Position numbers and translations under genes: made by a program. A stretch of 8,625 nucleotides of DNA. Source: Crocinitomicaceae bacterium. Its GTDB lineage: Bacteria; Bacteroidota; Bacteroidia; Flavobacteriales_D; Crocinitomicaceae. Of the stretch, positions 4,996-8,625 are shown piece by piece; positions within the stretch are counted from its first letter, which is position 1, and each line of letters opens with the position of its first letter. The notes under the pieces are model-generated. The model saw nothing but the letters and a program-made list of their open reading frames with translations, did not search any database and had not been told where the DNA came from. The stretch lies in contig NZQU01000112.1 of the NCBI GenBank assembly GCA_002696025.1, positions 1 through 8,625 on the forward strand, written 5' to 3'.

Positions 4996-5685
4996 ATGAA
5001 ATTTGGAGTTATAACATTTCCCGGGTCTAATTGTGATCAAGACATGATTGGTGTTTTGAGGGATGAAATGGGGCAGAAAGTTGAGAGCATATGGCATAAA
5101 GAAACCGATTTAAAGGGCTCTGACTTTATAGTTTTACCCGGAGGTTTTTCATATGGGGACTACTTAAGATCTGGAGCTATTGCTAGATTTTCTCCAATAA
5201 TGGAAGAAGTAATCAATCATGCTAAAAAAGGAGGATATGTTCTTGGTATTTGCAATGGTTTTCAAATACTTCTTGAGTCGGGTTTATTAGAAGGCTCATT
5301 ATTGCATAATAATAATCAAAAATTTATTTGTAAAAATATTTGGCTAAAGCCATCATCCATTTCCGCTCCAATTAGCAAAGGCCTTAATAGAGAAAAATCT
5401 TATAAGATACCAATTGCTCATGGTGAAGGGCGCTTTTATGCTCCTAAAGATATTGTCAACAAAATCCAGGATCATGATGGTATAATTTTTAAGTATTGTA
5501 ATGAATCTGGAACAATAAATGAAGAAGCAAATCCAAATGGATCATTATTAAATATAGCAGGCATTTGCAATCAGAAAAAAAATGTTTTTGGAATGATGCC
5601 TCACCCTGAAAGGGCTGCTAGTGAAAGTTTAGCAAATGAAGATGGAAAAGATCTTTTTAATTCTCTTTTAAATAACTGTCAATAA
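4996..5685 (+). CDS. purQ: Phosphoribosylformylglycinamidine synthase subunit PurQ
   Basis: Class I glutamine amidotransferase subunit of FGAM synthase. It supplies ammonia from glutamine to PurL for the fourth step of de novo purine synthesis, in the cytoplasm. Motifs: FPGSNCDQD near the N-terminus (8-16), the oxyanion segment LPGGFSYGDYLRSGA (47-61), the nucleophile Cys86 in GICNGFQ, an AHGEGRFY segment, and the triad partners His203 and Glu205 in MMPHPERAASES. At 229 residues it is full length for stand-alone PurQ. The ATG start leads directly into the first beta strand. A free-standing PurQ implies a short PurL plus PurS complex elsewhere; neither is in this window. purD follows after 6 bases, so the two purine genes are cotranscribed. 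The assignment is firm. Confidence 0.97.
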   Translation: MKFGVITFPGSNCDQDMIGVLRDEMGQKVESIWHKETDLKGSDFIVLPGGFSYGDYLRSGAIARFSPIMEEVINHAKKGGYVLGICNGFQILLESGLLEGSLLHNNNQKFICKNIWLKPSSISAPISKGLNREKSYKIPIAHGEGRFYAPKDIVNKIQDHDGIIFKYCNESGTINEEANPNGSLLNIAGICNQKKNVFGMMPHPERAASESLANEDGKDLFNSLLNNCQ

Positions 5686-5691
5686 ATATTT

Positions 5692-6966
5692 ATGAACGTA
5701 CTTTTATTAGGAGCTGGCGCAAGAGAACATGCATTGGCTTGGAAAATATCACAAAGCTCAATTTTAGATGCGCTTTATATTGCTCCAGGTAATGCTGGCA
5801 CAAGACAGCATGGTAAAAATGTCAACATCTCGCCCACTGACTTTGATGCAGTTAAAGAGTTTGTTATTGATAAAAAAATTGATGTTGTTGTTGTTGGTCC
5901 TGAAGAACCTCTTGTTCGGGGGATTCATGATTACTTTATAGCTGATGAAATATTGAGTAAAGTTCCTGTTATTGGCCCGACAAAAGAGGCGGCCCAATTA
6001 GAGGGGAGCAAATCTTTTGCAAAAGCATTTATGGGTAGACACAATATTCCTACAGCAAAATACAATGTGTTTAATAAAGACACAATTGAAAATGGATGCT
6101 CTTTTTTGGAGTCAATGAAGCCACCATATGTTCTTAAGGCAGATGGTTTGGCGGCTGGTAAAGGAGTTTTAATAATTGATTCATTAGCTGAAGCCAAAAG
6201 AGAATTAATAGAGATATTATCTGACGATAAGTTTGGTTCAGCAGGAAGTAAAGTTGTTATAGAGGAGTTTTTGGACGGAATAGAACTTTCTGTATTTGTA
6301 ATTTGTGATGGAGATTCATATAAAATGCTACCTGAGGCAAAAGATTATAAAAGAATAGGAGAGGGAGATACAGGATTAAATACTGGTGGTATGGGTGCAG
6401 TTTCACCAGTTCCTTTTGCAAAAGGAACTTTTTATGATAAAGTAATCAATCAAGTTGTTGTGCCTACAATTAAAGGGCTTAAAAAAGATGGGATATCATA
6501 TAAAGGCTTTCTATTTTTTGGCTTAATAAAGGTTAAAGATGATCCATATGTTATAGAGTACAATTGTAGGTTGGGCGACCCAGAATCAGAAGTTGTAATT
6601 CCTCGATTGAAATCTGATATTTTGGATCTTTTTGAGGGTGTTGGAACCAATACTTTATCAGAAAGAGACATTCAGTTTTTTGACAAAAGCGCGGCGACTG
6701 TCATGATGGTTTCTGGCGGATACCCTAAGAAATATCAAAAGGGAAAGCAAATTTATGGGTTAAATACCATAGCTGATAGTATTGTTTTTCATGCTGGAAC
6801 ATCAGCGGATGGACCCTCTATTAAGACCGAGGGGGGAAGGGTTTTAGCTGTCACATCTTATGGTAGAAATATTGAAAAAGCACTGCAGAAATCTTATGAA
6901 AATATAAAGAAAATTTCATTTGATAATGCATTTTACCGAAATGATATTGGGCATGATGTTCTTTAA
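5692..6966 (+). CDS. purD: Phosphoribosylamine-glycine ligase (GAR synthetase)
   Basis: ATP-grasp enzyme joining glycine to 5-phosphoribosylamine, the second step of IMP synthesis. Domains run N domain (about 1-100, with LLLGAGAREHALAW at 4-17 and VVGPEEPLVRG), ATP-grasp (about 101-320) and C domain (to 424). Visible motifs are GSKSFAKAF (ATP-grasp entry), KADGLAAGKGV with the glycine loop at 152-158, EGDTGLNTGGMGA (around 224-236, PurD signature) and EYNCRLGDPE, where Glu289 and Asn291 are the expected magnesium ligands. Length and motif spacing are normal. It overlaps nothing, starts 6 bases after purQ, and is followed closely by gldE. No sign of truncation. Confidence 0.97.
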   Translation: MNVLLLGAGAREHALAWKISQSSILDALYIAPGNAGTRQHGKNVNISPTDFDAVKEFVIDKKIDVVVVGPEEPLVRGIHDYFIADEILSKVPVIGPTKEAAQLEGSKSFAKAFMGRHNIPTAKYNVFNKDTIENGCSFLESMKPPYVLKADGLAAGKGVLIIDSLAEAKRELIEILSDDKFGSAGSKVVIEEFLDGIELSVFVICDGDSYKMLPEAKDYKRIGEGDTGLNTGGMGAVSPVPFAKGTFYDKVINQVVVPTIKGLKKDGISYKGFLFFGLIKVKDDPYVIEYNCRLGDPESEVVIPRLKSDILDLFEGVGTNTLSERDIQFFDKSAATVMMVSGGYPKKYQKGKQIYGLNTIADSIVFHAGTSADGPSIKTEGGRVLAVTSYGRNIEKALQKSYENIKKISFDNAFYRNDIGHDVL

Positions 6967-7001
6967 ACATTCTTTTGTATCTTTCTGATATTAATTTATT
7001 T

Positions 7002-8273
7002 ATGCAACTTTTTCAGTCTGGATCAGAACTCATTATTATAATTATTTCACTTCTTTTTTCTGTGTTTTTTTCTGGCATGGAATTGGCCTTCCTTTCATCT
7101 AGTAGGCTTAAAGTTGAGCTCGATAAAAAATCTGGAACAATTAAGGGGAAAATGATCTCGTATTTCTACAATCATGAGTCTACTATAATTACGTCTATTT
7201 TAATTGGAAATAATTTAGCTTTGGTTGTATTCGGAGTTGCTTCTGCAAAAACATTAGACCCACTGGTAACAGGAGTTTGGGGCTTTTCAAATGCTGCTGT
7301 TGTTTTATTTTTAAAAACTGTTTTATCAACGGCTTTGGTTCTTGTTGTGGCTGAGTTTTTACCTAAAACCATTGTTCAAATCAATCCCAATAGGTCCTTG
7401 AAATTAGGCGGGTACCCTTTATTTATTGTTCATGTTTTATTGTATTTGCCATCTAAGTTGATTTTGTTGATTAGTGATACGGTTCTCAATATTGGAAAAG
7501 AAAATAAAGAGAATTCTCCACAAATTTTTGGAAAGGTTGATTTAGAACATTTTATTAATGATTTAAATGAACGAATTGATGAAGAAGAACATCTTGGAAA
7601 TGAAATTCAAATTCTTCAAAATGCACTGGATTTTTCTAGTGTTAAAGCAAGAGATTGCATGATTCCAAGAACCGAAATTATTTCAATTGATGTTGATAGT
7701 GACATTGGTAAACTTAGTGAATTATTTATTGAGACAGGCTTGTCTAAGATTATAGTTTACAGAGAATCTATTGATAATATTATTGGCTATGTACATTCTT
7801 TTGACTTGTTTAAAAGTGCAAAAGCAATTAATCAAATTTTACTTCCGATTTCATTTGTGCCTTCTGCAACGGCAGGAAGTGATTTGTTAAAGTTGTTTGC
7901 CAAACAATCTGGTAATATAGCAATTGTTGTTGATGAATATGGCGGTACAGCAGGACTAGTTACCATTGAAGATGTAATTGAAGAGATTTTTGGTGAAATA
8001 GAGGATGAACATGATAAAGAAGAACTCTTAGAAGAGAAAATATCAGAGAATGAATATCGTTTTTCTGCAAGGGTTGATATAGACTACTTAAACAAAGAGT
8101 ATTGTTTTTCTATAAAGGAATCTGATGAATATGAAACTCTTGGTGGCTATATAATAAATAAATTAGAAACAATACCTGTTTCGGGAGCGACAATAACTAC
8201 TGAATCAACGACACTTATAATAGAAAAAGTAAGTGATAGACGAATAGAAATTGTGCGTGTGCTTATTAAATAA
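7002..8273 (+). CDS. gldE: Gliding-associated CNNM/CBS membrane protein GldE
   Basis: HlyC/CorC-type protein of 423 residues that in Bacteroidetes corresponds to GldE, an accessory of gliding motility/type IX secretion; relatives are also implicated in divalent-cation transport. Order of domains: CNNM (DUF21) transmembrane domain (about 9-165), with FSGMELAF (23-30) and GNNLALVVFG; a cytoplasmic linker with an acidic helix; paired CBS domains starting at VKARDCMIPRTE (214-225) and including VDEYGGTAGLVTIEDVIEEIFGEI (about 310-333); and a C-terminal CorC_HlyC domain (about 347-423) with ARVDIDYLN and ETLGGYI. The frame also opens at a TTG at 6975, but the ATG at 7002 is preferred because the first helix follows it directly. 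The gene usually flanking it, gldD, is not next: a secreted-protein gene starts 5 bases after the stop. The gldE name rests on family plus phylum; a general CorC-like role is the alternative. Confidence 0.88.
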   Translation: MQLFQSGSELIIIIISLLFSVFFSGMELAFLSSSRLKVELDKKSGTIKGKMISYFYNHESTIITSILIGNNLALVVFGVASAKTLDPLVTGVWGFSNAAVVLFLKTVLSTALVLVVAEFLPKTIVQINPNRSLKLGGYPLFIVHVLLYLPSKLILLISDTVLNIGKENKENSPQIFGKVDLEHFINDLNERIDEEEHLGNEIQILQNALDFSSVKARDCMIPRTEIISIDVDSDIGKLSELFIETGLSKIIVYRESIDNIIGYVHSFDLFKSAKAINQILLPISFVPSATAGSDLLKLFAKQSGNIAIVVDEYGGTAGLVTIEDVIEEIFGEIEDEHDKEELLEEKISENEYRFSARVDIDYLNKEYCFSIKESDEYETLGGYIINKLETIPVSGATITTESTTLIIEKVSDRRIEIVRVLIK

Positions 8274-8278
8274 TAGTC

Positions 8279-8625
8279 ATGATTTTTAGAGGAGTTCTTT
8301 TTTTATTTTTCTTCATTTCTGGCTCTTTATTTGCTCAAAAGAATAAGTTTTCACTTCCAAAAGAGCTTAATGAAATTTCAGGTCTTGTGGTTTATAATGA
8401 CTCATTACTATTTGCTCATAATGATGGGGGAGATGATCCAAGGATTTATGTCCTAAATCTAAAAGGGGAAATACTTCACTCTTGCCTTATTTTAAATGTT
8501 AAAAACAATGACTGGGAAGATATTGAACTAGATGAATTTGGAAATTTATTTATTGCTGATTTTGGAAATAATAGAAACAACAGAAAAAACCTTCAAATTT
8601 TAAAAGTAAATGCTTCTGAAATTTC
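8279..8625 (+). CDS. Secreted beta-propeller-like protein, 5' part only
   Basis: The gene runs off the window: 115 complete codons are visible, in frame to the last base. The ATG is 5 bases after the gldE stop. Residues 1-19 form a signal peptide (MIFR, a phenylalanine-rich core, then SLFA before Gln20), so the product is exported. The mature part reads as short beta strands with conserved-looking turns: LNEISGLV, FAHNDGGDDPRIYVLN, NDWEDIELDEFGNLFIADFGNNRNNR. This ISGL / HNDGGD / DWEDI / DFGNN pattern is found in a family of secreted, propeller-like proteins (related to SdiA-regulated or esterase-like propellers) common in Bacteroidetes. A type IX sorting domain, if any, would lie outside the window. 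The function is unknown. It probably shares the gldE transcript. Confidence 0.75.
   Translation, partial: MIFRGVLFLFFFISGSLFAQKNKFSLPKELNEISGLVVYNDSLLFAHNDGGDDPRIYVLNLKGEILHSCLILNVKNNDWEDIELDEFGNLFIADFGNNRNNRKNLQILKVNASEI

Noticed and set aside
5764..6671. Three antisense open frames inside purD
   Set aside because: purD is intact with all ATP-grasp motifs on the plus strand; the antisense frames carry no recognisable motif or start context.
6975..7001. TTG start for gldE
   Set aside because: The ATG at 7002 directly precedes the first membrane helix. The nine added residues do not match anything I recognise, though TTG cannot be excluded.
7172..7372. Antisense open frame inside gldE
   Set aside because: It mirrors the membrane domain of gldE and has no independent support.
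1..8625. CRISPR array, insertion sequence, prophage or tRNA gene
   Set aside because: No regularly spaced repeats, transposase motifs, terminal inverted repeats, phage genes or cloverleaf sequences were seen.

Overview
The window is AT-rich bacterial DNA that reads as Bacteroidetes, most likely the Flavobacteriia side. The evidence is the gliding-associated CNNM/CBS protein GldE, a polytopic membrane protein resembling the Flavobacteriia family DUF6427, a DksA/TraR-type regulator with a degenerate zinc finger, a long LspA with the insertion usual in this phylum, short tail-less SSBs, A-rich start contexts with few Shine-Dalgarno sequences, and one exact match to the Bacteroidetes -7 promoter element (TAnnTTTG).

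Layout. (1) Bases 1-831, plus strand: two tandem short SSB-like OB-fold genes. The first appears to begin at an ATA codon. A bidirectional hairpin terminator at 848-877 follows. (2) Bases 937-1635, minus strand: a lipoprotein built of 24-residue MORN_2/YwqK-type repeats, preceded by a possible 39-residue ORF. (3) Bases 1703-1808: a non-coding stretch with several overlapping AT-rich hairpins, probably ending the next unit. (4) Bases 1809-3879, minus strand: a compact unit in transcription order dksA/traR-like, lspA (GTG start), YdjM-type membrane hydrolase. (5) Bases 3880-3979: a divergent promoter region. (6) Bases 3980-8625, plus strand: a DUF6427-like membrane protein (GTG start), purQ, purD, gldE, and the first 115 codons of a secreted beta-propeller-like protein cut by the window end. 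Gaps in this run are short (62, 6, 35 and 5 bases), so it is probably one transcription unit.

How the genes work together. purQ and purD supply two early steps of de novo IMP synthesis. lspA matures lipoproteins such as the one at 937-1509. gldE belongs to the envelope/gliding accessory set. The dksA-like gene may tune transcription to nutrient state. I see no mobile element, CRISPR array, RNA gene or clear new defence system. The most interesting signals are at the level of gene starts and small structures: the ATA start of ssb, a possible leaderless GTG start at 3980, the obligatory GTG of lspA, and the hairpin cluster at 1703-1769.
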